DNA of 59,217 nucleotides from Nanobdellota archaeon (GTDB taxonomy: Archaea; Nanobdellota; Nanobdellia; Pacearchaeales; GW2011-AR1): assembly GCA_030647125.1 (NCBI GenBank), contig JAUSKC010000011.1, forward strand, positions 1 to 59,217, written 5' to 3'. Both the position numbers and the translations under genes were made by a program. Below are positions 7,678-15,515 of this stretch, in pieces. Every line of letters begins with the position of its first letter. Position 1 is the first letter of the stretch. Below the pieces are notes generated by a model. That model saw only the letters and a program-made list of their open reading frames with translations, was not told the origin of the DNA and made no database searches.

Positions 7678-8664
7678 TTATATCTTCTTACATCTACAAC
7701 TAGAACTTTCAATCCCTCTTGAATTTGTCCTATAATTTACATCACAATTCCACCCTAAATCTGTATAATTAGATAGATGATTATCTTCAGCATAACCACA
7801 AACAATATTCTTTCTATCCCCCGAGCTTAGATATTTAAAATAATCAGGGGTTGTTCCATTTCCTGAAGAGTTTTCCCCACTTGAAGATTCTAAAGCATCT
7901 ATTCTAGAATCATGGTTTGTTAATGTCAACAAGATATTATCAACCGTATCAATTATCGTGTTTTTCCAAGATTCTAGGAGTGAGATTCTTTGATTAAAGT
8001 TACTTATATTACTATTTATTGAAGTTAAATCAACACTAGTATTAATTCCTGGTATTCCCTGGGGACCCTGCGGTCCTGTTGCACCAGTATCTCCTCGAGG
8101 ACCTTGAACACTTGTTATTAATTGTGAATTATATTCAACTCCATAGATGGTAATAGCACATGAATTCAAATTTTTATTAATCGTTACTTCTATATTACCT
8201 GTAAAACTTTTTAATTTAGTGGTTTCATCAAATAAGGTTATACTTCCTTTTATCTGATGATTTTGAAATTCATCAGTTATAATATATCCAGTAATAATTC
8301 CGTTATAGCTTACATCCGAGTTTGTAAGTTTAATATCTGAACTAAAGGGGGTATCAACGGTTAAACTTGAAGAGATAGGTTTAACGAGATATATCACCAT
8401 AGGACCAGAAAGCCCATTTTCTAATATTGTTGAACCTTGCCATCCACCGCTATTCTGAACCCCTTGATATTCTTTTATCCCTTGAATATTTAAAGCGGTC
8501 CAATGATTACCACTTACAAATTGATTAATACTACTACAAGAACCATCAATAAACCTTACATTTTTCATGATTATACCTTGAGGTTCTAATGCCACTACAT
8601 TTACACTAGAAATCACTATTAAAAACAATCCAAGGATCAACAAAACAAATACACCCCTCTTCAT
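7678..8664 (-). CDS. Secreted protein with collagen-like repeat
   Basis: Signal peptide at residues 1-26 (MKRGVFVLLILGLFLIVISS...VVA). The N-terminal domain is beta-rich. Residues about 188-208 are seven consecutive Gly-X-Y triplets (GPR GDT GAT GPQ GPQ GIP GIN), enough for a short triple helix. A coiled coil follows (SINSNISNFNQRISLLESW...), likely the trimerisation region, and then a Cys-rich tail (NIVCGYAED...WNCDVNY...SSCRCKKI). This domain order resembles trimeric surface fibres or phage-type fibres. The gene lies among other secreted proteins. Confidence 0.7.
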   Translation of the reverse strand: MKRGVFVLLILGLFLIVISSVNVVALEPQGIIMKNVRFIDGSCSSINQFVSGNHWTALNIQGIKEYQGVQNSGGWQGSTILENGLSGPMVIYLVKPISSSLTVDTPFSSDIKLTNSDVSYNGIITGYIITDEFQNHQIKGSITLFDETTKLKSFTGNIEVTINKNLNSCAITIYGVEYNSQLITSVQGPRGDTGATGPQGPQGIPGINTSVDLTSINSNISNFNQRISLLESWKNTIIDTVDNILLTLTNHDSRIDALESSSGENSSGNGTTPDYFKYLSSGDRKNIVCGYAEDNHLSNYTDLGWNCDVNYRTNSRGIESSSCRCKKI

Positions 8665-8729
8665 TACCTCATGTATTACATTTTATATATAAATTTATCT
8701 TACTACTATTAATAAAATTATTGCTCTCT

Positions 8730-9671
8730 TTATTTATATTCTCCCCAATTTTCAACCGCATTTAGTGGTGGTGAAGTTAATCTCCCATATTTATTAAATG
8801 CCCCAATATCTGTAAAGTAATCAGGATGATAAAAATCACTTGTACCAGCATCTATACAAGGTGAAATACTTTGCAGTGTCATTCCAGCCGTTGTTACATT
8901 ATCAGATACCAATTCATACTTCCCTTGATATTTATCTTTGAATAAAGGGTCTGCTGAAATATTGTTGATTAGTGTTGGACTGGTCCTCCAATCAGTGCTT
9001 AAACTATTGTTATAAAAATTGTTAAAGCTAACTAATGTACCATATCCATCATGAGGCAATTCAACTCCTATATCTCTATGATTACATATTATACTATTTG
9101 TTAATGTAGTAGTGGTCGCTAAGGTTTGCCCCCAATCTTCTATATCAACTCCAGTTTGTGTTTCTCCATAAATGCTTGTTCCATCCATCGTGCAGTTATT
9201 TATTAAAGTATTCCTACTTCCTTTAATATAAGCATTTATTTCTCCATTTCCTATAGATAATATCTTTTCTAATCTCATATTATCACAATCCTTAAAGAAA
9301 ACTCCTGCCCAAGCATTTGTTATAGTCATATTTTCTAAAGTAACTGATGTTGCTCTTTCTCCATAGAATACTGAAGAAGTGAAAATATTTCTATTAAGAC
9401 CCTTGATAGTAGTTCTATCTACTCCCTGTCCTCGAATTACAAAGGGGGTATTAACTTTTAATTCTGGTTGTTCTAAATAAACTCCTTCACTAATCTTAAT
9501 TATATCTCCCGATTGAACATTATAAATTGCTTTTTGAATTGTTTTGTAAGGATGTATTTCAGTTCCATCTTCATTTTGTGAATGATTATTTTGATCTACA
9601 TAAATATCTTTTGCTGGGACTAATGAAGTCAGTCCTAACAAGGTTAATGATAGTATTTTACTTAATTTCAT
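8730..9671 (-). CDS. Secreted parallel beta-helix protein
   Basis: Signal peptide at residues 1-20 (MKLSKILSLTLLGLTSLVPA). It is followed by DIYVDQNNHS...GTEIHPYKTIQKAI and GDIIKISEGVY, the entry motif of DUF1565/pectate-lyase-like beta helices, then repeated coils and the terminal SPCIDAG...DIGAFN. It has the same general fold as the gene at 3-1238. The function is probably surface polysaccharide binding or cleavage; no catalytic residues can be assigned. There is no obvious operon partner beyond the collagen-like gene downstream on the same strand. Confidence 0.75.
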   Translation of the reverse strand: MKLSKILSLTLLGLTSLVPAKDIYVDQNNHSQNEDGTEIHPYKTIQKAIYNVQSGDIIKISEGVYLEQPELKVNTPFVIRGQGVDRTTIKGLNRNIFTSSVFYGERATSVTLENMTITNAWAGVFFKDCDNMRLEKILSIGNGEINAYIKGSRNTLINNCTMDGTSIYGETQTGVDIEDWGQTLATTTTLTNSIICNHRDIGVELPHDGYGTLVSFNNFYNNSLSTDWRTSPTLINNISADPLFKDKYQGKYELVSDNVTTAGMTLQSISPCIDAGTSDFYHPDYFTDIGAFNKYGRLTSPPLNAVENWGEYK

Positions 9672-9776
9672 TAGTTACTCCTATAGTATTCAGGTCTTTA
9701 TAGACAAAAACTGCCTGATTAAATGGCTTGCAAGATATATTATATAAATTTATCCCTAACGAATCCTAAATATAAA

Positions 9777-9925
9777 TCCCCTCTCCCAGAGTCGAACTGG
9801 GGATCTCCCGGGTGCTGTTTGGCAACCGAATTGGCTTATCAGGTTTCATAGTTATCCTAAACGGAATCTCCACCCTAAGTTTTACAACCTACAGCCAGAC
9901 GCTCTAACCACTGAGCTAAGAGGGG
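9777..9925 (-). tRNA. tRNA-Tyr (GUA) with intron
   Basis: Acceptor stem CCCCTCT (9925-9919) pairs with AGAGGGG (9784-9778); the discriminator is A at 9777 and no CCA is encoded. C1-G72 is the identity pair of archaeal tRNA-Tyr. The T arm CCCAG-TTCGACT-CTGGG is intact. Anticodon GTA is at 9892-9890. The anticodon stem TCTGG/CCGGG closes only if about 76 nt (9888-9813) is removed after position 37, the standard archaeal intron site. The D arm is GCTC...GAGC. The spliced tRNA is 73 nt. Confidence 0.9.
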
Positions 9926-9934
9926 TCTTCAATT
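9912..9934. repeat. Direct repeat copy 1 (tRNA-Tyr 5' end plus leader)
   Basis: 23 bp identical to 9959-9981. It covers the first part of tRNA-Tyr (acceptor strand through early D arm) and 9 bp of its upstream flank. The two copies are offset by 47 bp. Confidence 0.8.
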
Positions 9935-9958
9935 CTCTTAGCGAACGGGGTTTTCCCA

Positions 9959-9981
9959 TGAGCTAAGAGGGGTCTTCAATT
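9959..9981. repeat. Direct repeat copy 2 (partial tRNA-Tyr duplicate)
   Basis: Second copy of the 23-bp sequence at 9912-9934, upstream of the functional tRNA-Tyr. It contains a tRNA 5' fragment only, so it cannot encode a tRNA. It looks like a local tandem duplication. The rest of 9926-10083 shows no gene. Confidence 0.75.
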
Positions 9982-10083
9982 TTGTTACAAACCTATTACA
10001 GAATTATGCTTATCTGTACCTAAGCTTGATATTATTTTATGATTTGATGTTTTATAAATCTTTATTATTCAAAGAACTAATTA

Positions 10084-11469
10084 TTAAAAGTCCTCGCTTA
10101 CAGCCTTTTGATCAGCAACAAAGAAAGCCCTATTAGAATCCGACTCTTCCATTTTGCCGTTCTTTTCAAACCTTGCTTTTGCGGAAGGAAGCGCAAATCT
10201 TCCTAAAACGCCAAACTTTGAATATACAATATAAGACATTGTTCTTGTTTCCCCTGGCCCCATTCGCCTGAAATTCCATTCTATTCTTCTTGTTTTCTCA
10301 TCGACGTGTGAAGGCATCTCTCCGCCGAACCTTTCGTGCATTTTCACCAAAGGAGGCAATCTATCTGTTATATGAACGTTTTCAATATAATCCTTTGCTC
10401 TTGCATTCAATGTAACCTTTAAAGCAAATTCTCCACCCTTCGCCTTAACAAAGTTTATTTTCTTTTTTAATTCAAGATCTGTTTTCTTTATTCTTTTAGC
10501 AAGTATAACAATTGCTATAATGAAAATAATTATTAGCAATGGGAAAGTCCAGTTTGTAGATACTTTAACGTTCAAGCTCTCTCCCGGCTTTAATTGCCTA
10601 TCCCATACATAATAAACCGTCGTCCCATCTCTTTGGACAGAATCAACATCAGGAGAAATGGTGGTGAAAAGCCGCGAAATCATGTTTTTTGTTATAGTTG
10701 TCGTCGTATTTTCAACAGTGTTCCCAAGATTTGTTTTTGTTATTTGGCTTGTTCTTATTATAAAACCAGAATCTTTTTCAGTTGTGTTAAGTATATTTTT
10801 CTCGCTGAATTTTATCTTTCCTAAAACTTCAGCAGCCCCGTTAGCCACAGAAACATCTGCATTCATAGTATAAAATCCTGCAAGGAGTTTGTCAAAGTCC
10901 TCTTTGTTAAGCTCCACTTCAAAGACCTTCTTTTCATGAGGATTTAAAGAAAAACTTTTGTCAAGTGTGAAAAACTCCGATGAAAATTTTACATCCATTT
11001 TAGGAAAATAAAAATTCTTTTTGTTTGTGATGTAAATAATAATCTTTTGTGACTCGGGATTAAAGTCAGCGGCGCCTATTTCAAAAGCGTCTTTTAAATT
11101 TATTATTTCAAAGTTCAATTCCTTATTGTATTTTTGCCCGTTTTCCGCAAGTATTACATAAGGCAATGAATAAAACCCTCTGTATTGCATGCCTTCTCTT
11201 GGGTAGACCTTTAATAATATATTCTTTGTCTCTCCTTGTTTAATGCGTATAGGATCTGAGGGCTCTGTAAAAAAACCTAATTCATTATTTATTGTGAATG
11301 TCTGCCCTAATCTTTCATTTGTTATTGAAATATTAAAAGTTGCAGGCGCATTGAGGTCAGCAATCATAACTTCATTAGAACTTAATTTCTTCACAGTAAT
11401 ATCGTCGGCAGCAATTAAAGGAACAATAAGTAATGCAAGAAAAAACATCACCAAAAATTTATTTTTCAT
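10084..11469 (-). CDS. Membrane-anchored extracellular beta-domain protein
   Basis: Signal peptide (MKNKFLVMFFLALLIVPLIA), then about 300 residues of tandem beta-sandwich-like sequence (NAPATFNISITNERLG, KQGETKNILLKVYP), a transmembrane helix near 310-330 (FPLLIIIFIIAIVILA), and a C-terminal domain of the DUF11/transglutaminase-tail style (NARAKDYIENVHITDRLPPL, GPGETRTMSYIVYSKFG). No enzyme motif is seen. The role may be cell-envelope structure. The ATG at 11469 was preferred to 11478 because the TATA box at 11491-11498 is 25 nt from it (461 aa). Confidence 0.65.
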   Translation of the reverse strand: MKNKFLVMFFLALLIVPLIAADDITVKKLSSNEVMIADLNAPATFNISITNERLGQTFTINNELGFFTEPSDPIRIKQGETKNILLKVYPREGMQYRGFYSLPYVILAENGQKYNKELNFEIINLKDAFEIGAADFNPESQKIIIYITNKKNFYFPKMDVKFSSEFFTLDKSFSLNPHEKKVFEVELNKEDFDKLLAGFYTMNADVSVANGAAEVLGKIKFSEKNILNTTEKDSGFIIRTSQITKTNLGNTVENTTTTITKNMISRLFTTISPDVDSVQRDGTTVYYVWDRQLKPGESLNVKVSTNWTFPLLIIIFIIAIVILAKRIKKTDLELKKKINFVKAKGGEFALKVTLNARAKDYIENVHITDRLPPLVKMHERFGGEMPSHVDEKTRRIEWNFRRMGPGETRTMSYIVYSKFGVLGRFALPSAKARFEKNGKMEESDSNRAFFVADQKAVSEDF

Positions 11470-11490
11470 AATTTTCATAATTGTCCCGTG

Positions 11491-11498
11491 TTTAAAAG
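11491..11498 (-). promoter_or_regulatory. TATA box deciding the start at 11469
   Basis: CTTTTAAA on the minus strand, centred about 25 nt before the ATG at 11469 and only about 16 nt before the alternative ATG at 11478. Confidence 0.5.
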
Positions 11499-11524
11499 CT
11501 TTATTGGAGTTAATTTTTAGAAAT

Positions 11525-11878
11525 TTAATCTAAGTAAAACTTTATTCTTTCAGACAATTTACCAAAATTCAATTTATCAATATATTCTGATGCTCCTGCT
11601 TCCAATACCAATTTTTCTACAGGCATTCCACTTTGAACAATTATAGGAATTATTTTATCAAATTTTCTAATCTGTCTTACTGCTTCAAGCCCGTCAAGAA
11701 GTGGCATCTGATAGTCAGTTATTATCAAATCATAATCTTCATTTCTTACTTTATCCACTAACTCTCTTCCATTAGACGCGGTGCTTATTTTACAATCTTC
11801 TATAATCTCTGAAAGAAAATCTTGAAGTGCTTCTCTTACATTTTCATCGTCCTCGGCAATTATAATCTTTCTAGGCAT
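11525..11878 (-). CDS. Stand-alone response regulator receiver (CheY-like)
   Basis: A 117-aa receiver domain with no output domain. The acidic pocket is E9, D10, D11. The phospho-acceptor is D55 in IITDYQMP, S83 (IVQSGMP) takes the Thr/Ser switch position, and K102 (YIDKLNF) is the invariant Lys. All residues needed for phosphotransfer are present. No histidine kinase, CheA or archaellum gene is in the window, so it is an orphan here. Its partner may be a kinase elsewhere, or it may act by protein binding alone. Confidence 0.92.
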   Translation of the reverse strand: MPRKIIIAEDDENVREALQDFLSEIIEDCKISTASNGRELVDKVRNEDYDLIITDYQMPLLDGLEAVRQIRKFDKIIPIIVQSGMPVEKLVLEAGASEYIDKLNFGKLSERIKFYLD

Positions 11879-11924
11879 TTATAACGCAAAATTTTCCTTT
11901 TTTTAAAGATTATTATACTAAGAA

Positions 11925-12428
11925 TTATTGTTTTCCTTCGAGATCAAGCCAAGCTTTTGCTTGTGTTGTGTATTCGTCACACTTTCCAATTATATACTCT
12001 TCAAAGTGTTCTATTCTTCCTGGAATTATCCATTTTTCATAAATCGCTCTCAAGAATTTGTTTCCGGCGCTTGTTTCAAATTTTCCCGCATAGTCCCTCA
12101 CCAAAGTTCCGGCAACTTTCATCTCTACGCTGCCTTCATTCATTTTAATTTTTATTCCATCGCGAACAACTTCGGTTTTCTTCAAGCCAATAATTTTAAA
12201 GTTAACCTTTATTTCCATTCTGAAAAAGTCAGTGATTTTTCTGTATCCATTCCACTCTATATCAAGGTTTTTTCCTTCACCTATAATTTTTTCAGTGTAT
12301 TTTGACTCTTCAAGATTTAGCTGCGTCTCGTCGATAAGCCAGAAATAACAAAATTTGTAAAACTCGCTGAAGTCGAACACTCCATCGTACTTCATCTTGG
12401 TTGAATAAATCTTCTCTTTTTCAGGCAT
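11925..12428 (-). CDS. Hypothetical soluble protein, beta-rich
   Basis: No recognised family. The 167 residues alternate strands typical of a START/SRPBCC-like or similar open barrel (EWNGYRKITDFFRMEIKVNF, GSVEMKVAGTLVRDYAGKFE) with a long C-terminal helix (FEEYIIGKCDEYTTQAKAWLD). There is no signal peptide. It lies between a response regulator and a one-helix membrane protein, all on the minus strand with gaps of 46-83 bp, so these are probably separate units. Confidence 0.65.
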   Translation of the reverse strand: MPEKEKIYSTKMKYDGVFDFSEFYKFCYFWLIDETQLNLEESKYTEKIIGEGKNLDIEWNGYRKITDFFRMEIKVNFKIIGLKKTEVVRDGIKIKMNEGSVEMKVAGTLVRDYAGKFETSAGNKFLRAIYEKWIIPGRIEHFEEYIIGKCDEYTTQAKAWLDLEGKQ

Positions 12429-12511
12429 AACATAAAAACAAAAATCTTATTTAAATAGTTTTTCTTTCGCAGAATTTGATAACTTCAGAAGATTAATAAG
12501 ATAATTTAGAA

Positions 12512-12814
12512 TTATTCTTCATACCACTTAACAGCTTTTTTTATCTGACCTTCTTCAATGTTTCTGTCTGCTTCAAGAGGTATCTTTTTTAAATAATCAT
12601 CAATTAAAATATATTCTCCTTTTATTTGAGGGTTTTCAACATAAATTCCATCATTTCCCTGCTTGTACATTCTCATTACTGCGGGTGCATTTTCTCTTTG
12701 GGAAATTTTAACTTTATTAACACCAGGGGCGGTTAAAAAATTTGCAACAGATCCAATAGCCCCTCCTATTATCAAACTAAAAAGACAAACTTCAAGTTTA
12801 CTTATTTCTCCCAT
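12512..12814 (-). CDS. Small membrane-anchored hypothetical protein
   Basis: 100 residues. A hydrophobic, Gly-rich helix at about 9-31 (VCLFSLIIGGAIGSVANFL) anchors it. The remaining soluble part ends in a charged helix (NIEEGQIKKAVKWYEE). No family recognised. It lies downstream of pyrG on the same strand with a 53-bp gap. Confidence 0.55.
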   Translation of the reverse strand: MGEISKLEVCLFSLIIGGAIGSVANFLTAPGVNKVKISQRENAPAVMRMYKQGNDGIYVENPQIKGEYILIDDYLKKIPLEADRNIEEGQIKKAVKWYEE

Positions 12815-12867
12815 AGAAAATCTATAAATATATCATTTAAAAGTATTTATGTCCTATAATAAATATC

Positions 12868-14523
12868 TTAATTCAAAATCAAAACTTTCTCAACGCTTTT
12901 GTCTTTTTCAGCCAGCAATCTCGAATTTTCGATTGCGGCCTTTGCAAAACCAATAAACAAAGGATGCGGACTTAACGGGCGTGATTTAAGTTCAGGATGC
13001 GCCTGCGTCGCAACAAAAAATAATTTATCAGAGAGTTCAATAAACTCCATTAATTTCCCATTAGGTGATTTGCCCGAAAAAACAAGTCCTTTTGATTCAA
13101 GAATTTCTATATAATTATTATTGACTTCGTATCTGTGCCTGTGCCTTTCATAAACTTCAGATGAATGATAAAGATTTTTTGCTAAACTTCCTTCTTTCAA
13201 AACCGCCGGATATTTTCCAAGACGCATTGTTCCGCCAAGATTTTTAACATCTTTTTGCTCGTTCATAATGTCAATTACCGGGTCAGCGCTTTCAGGTTTA
13301 ATTTCCGTCGTGTGCGCGTACGTCAATCCACAAACATTTCGCGCGAATTCAATTACAGCGAGCTGCATTCCTAAACATAATCCTAAAAAAGGGATATTAT
13401 TTTCACGCGCATAATTAATACATTTTATTTTTCCTTCAATTCCGCGCGAACCGAATCCACCCGGAACTAAAATTCCATTTATATTTTTAAAAACTTGATT
13501 AAAATCAGCATTAGGACTTTCCATTTCAGACGACTCAATCCATTTCAAATTTACTTTATAGCCCAAGTTGCCCTCGCAATGATCAAATGATTCAATTATC
13601 GAAGCATAAGAGTCCTTCAATTGTGTGTACTTTCCTATTATTGCAATGTTTATTTCACCTTTCGGATTATTCATATTTTCAACAAATTTTTTCCAATCGC
13701 GCAAGTCCTTTTGTTTTGGGAAAAGTTTCATTCCTGCAAGAACTTTTTCTGCAGTCATTTGTCTGTCAAGAATTAAAGGAATATCATAAATATTTTTCAC
13801 ATCAGGACCTGAAATAACATAATCGGGCTTCACCCCACAGAACGCAGCAATTTTTTTTGTGATATACTCTTCAAGGGGTTTTTCAGAACGGCAAAAAAGC
13901 ATATTCGGCTGTATTCCCATTTCTCTTAATAATCTTACAGATTGCTGAACCGGCTTTGTCTTTTGTTCTCCGACGCTGCCCATAACCGGAACAAGAGCGC
14001 AATGAATAAAGAAGACCTCATTTTCCAAAGCCAACTCACGAACGGACTCAAGAAATAATTGATTTTCTATATCTCCAACAGTGCCTCCAATTTCTATTAA
14101 AACAATTTCCGCCTCTGACTCTCGCGCAAGTTCTTTGTATAAATGCTGCAGCTCCCCTGTAATGTGTGGAATAGGTTGAACGGTCTTCCCCAAGTAGTCG
14201 CCCCTTCTTTCTTTTTCTATAACTCTCTGAAATATTTTTCCTGTTGTTATAGACGATTTATTTGTCAAAGTCAAATTCATAAATCTTTCATAATTTCCCA
14301 AATCCATGTCAACCTCCGAGCCATCATCCAAAACAAATACTTCTCCATGTTCTATAGGATTCATCGTCCCAGCGTCGACATTTATGTAAGGATCAATTTT
14401 TATAGGCACAACTTTATAGCCCTTTGATTGCAATAATTTTCCTAAAGAAGAAATAAAGAGACCTTTTCCGAGACCGGAAATAACTCCACCAGTAACTACA
14501 ATGTATCTAACCTCCCTTTCCAT
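12868..14523 (-). CDS. pyrG: CTP synthase
   Basis: Makes CTP from UTP, ATP and glutamine, the last step of de novo CTP synthesis. The full-length 551 aa matches the family. The N-terminal synthase domain carries the P-loop-like YIVVTGGVISGLGKG and the conserved DPYINVDAGTMNP and EHGEVFVLDDG blocks. The C-terminal class I glutaminase domain has its nucleophile Cys in PFLGLCLGMQ and the catalytic His-Glu in THPELKSRP-type sequence (AHPELKSRP). It appears monocistronic. The start at 14523 aligns with the usual N-terminus. Confidence 0.98.
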   Translation of the reverse strand: MEREVRYIVVTGGVISGLGKGLFISSLGKLLQSKGYKVVPIKIDPYINVDAGTMNPIEHGEVFVLDDGSEVDMDLGNYERFMNLTLTNKSSITTGKIFQRVIEKERRGDYLGKTVQPIPHITGELQHLYKELARESEAEIVLIEIGGTVGDIENQLFLESVRELALENEVFFIHCALVPVMGSVGEQKTKPVQQSVRLLREMGIQPNMLFCRSEKPLEEYITKKIAAFCGVKPDYVISGPDVKNIYDIPLILDRQMTAEKVLAGMKLFPKQKDLRDWKKFVENMNNPKGEINIAIIGKYTQLKDSYASIIESFDHCEGNLGYKVNLKWIESSEMESPNADFNQVFKNINGILVPGGFGSRGIEGKIKCINYARENNIPFLGLCLGMQLAVIEFARNVCGLTYAHTTEIKPESADPVIDIMNEQKDVKNLGGTMRLGKYPAVLKEGSLAKNLYHSSEVYERHRHRYEVNNNYIEILESKGLVFSGKSPNGKLMEFIELSDKLFFVATQAHPELKSRPLSPHPLFIGFAKAAIENSRLLAEKDKSVEKVLILN

Positions 14524-14612
14524 GGATATGAAAAATTTTCGTTTGCTTAAAAAGATTTGTATATTTTTGTAAGTGAACTAAAAAATTTGTTAGAATTTTT
14601 GCGGGGTGAAGG

Positions 14613-15137
14613 TTATTCTGCATCCTCTAAAGGATTGTAGAAATCTTGGTCCCTTCCAATCTTTATAGTCCCTTGTTTTTTATGCAGTTCTGACCTTCTT
14701 TTCAGCTTTTGTTCTTCTTCCCTTATTTCTTCCAACTCTCTTAATTCAGGATAAATTTCAGGATGGAAATTCAAAATGTCTCTCGAAGTTATAATCCCTA
14801 ACAATACCCCTTCTTTTATCACGGGAAGTCGTGTAAATTTGTATTTTTTCATTTTATTTATAACTTCTTCAAGGTTGGCTTCCGGGCGTATTGTGGCAAG
14901 TTTCTTAGGCGAAATTTCAATTGCTTTTATCTTGGCCAAATCTCTTTCTGACTTTTTTACAATAGCCCAAAGAATGTCTTTCTCAGCAATTATGCCTACA
15001 AGTTTTTTCCCTCTTACAAGCAAAACGCTGCCGACTTTCTTTTTTATCATAAGTTTAGAAATGTCCATAAGAGAAATAGAAGGATCCGCGGTCACCGGCT
15101 CACGCGTCATAATGTCCGAAACGAGCACTTTATGCAT
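14613..15137 (-). CDS. Tandem CBS-domain protein
   Basis: Two CBS motifs form one Bateman module, residues about 4-62 (VSDIMTREPVTADPSISLMD ... GIIAEKDILWAIV) and 70-130 (ATIRPEANLEEVINKM ... GIITSRDILNFHPEI). Such modules bind adenosyl ligands and regulate partners. A charged helical tail follows. The ATG at 15137 (MHKVLV) is preferred to the upstream start at 15152, because the former gives the usual N-terminus. The partner protein is unknown. Confidence 0.85.
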   Translation of the reverse strand: MHKVLVSDIMTREPVTADPSISLMDISKLMIKKKVGSVLLVRGKKLVGIIAEKDILWAIVKKSERDLAKIKAIEISPKKLATIRPEANLEEVINKMKKYKFTRLPVIKEGVLLGIITSRDILNFHPEIYPELRELEEIREEEQKLKRRSELHKKQGTIKIGRDQDFYNPLEDAE

Positions 15138-15204
15138 AACAATACAAAACATTGAAATTAATAAAGATTGTTATAAAAAAAACCACATATTTTATGCAAC
15201 AATG

Positions 15205-15212
15205 TTTAAAAA
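15205..15212 (+). promoter_or_regulatory. TATA box of the thermosome operon
   Basis: TTTAAAAA centred about 25 nt before the ATG at 15234, which makes the first gene of the operon leaderless. Confidence 0.5.
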
Positions 15213-15233
15213 ATCCATAGAGATTTGTTTAAT

Positions 15234-15515
15234 ATGAGTATTGAATATAAAGTAAAAGATACTGATGAATTAAAAAAATTAGAGGATGCAATGGGTAAAA
15301 TCTCCTGTTCTTTTGTTCCTGATCAAGAATATTTAGTAGAATATCTTCCTTTTTTATATCAAGGGACAGTTCAAATAAAACCTGAAAATTTTGATATAAT
15401 AAAAATTGAAAGGGGTAATATGCAATTTATAGGAATGGATAACCAAAATCATCACATCTTTCTTAAAAATGGCAGTTATACTTATAGAATTCATCTAAAT
15501 AAAGAGGAAAAATAA
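15234..15515 (+). CDS. Hypothetical protein ahead of the thermosome
   Basis: 93 residues, with no recognised family. It begins with a helix (IEYKVKDTDELKKLEDAMG) and continues as strands (IKIERGNMQFIGMDNQNHHI). The ATG at 15234 fits the TATA box; a TTG at 15225 only extends the frame. It ends directly before the thermosome ATG with no gap, so the two are cotranscribed and probably coupled. A role with the chaperonin is possible but unproven. Confidence 0.6.
   Translation: MSIEYKVKDTDELKKLEDAMGKISCSFVPDQEYLVEYLPFLYQGTVQIKPENFDIIKIERGNMQFIGMDNQNHHIFLKNGSYTYRIHLNKEEK

Noticed and set aside
9813-9888. Box C/D guide RNA in the tRNA-Tyr intron
   Set aside because: CTGA is present, but no convincing box C or paired C'/D' boxes at proper spacing.
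13587-14427. Long antisense frames inside pyrG
   Set aside because: They are shadows of a full-length, unmistakable CTP synthase and have no promoter or start signals.
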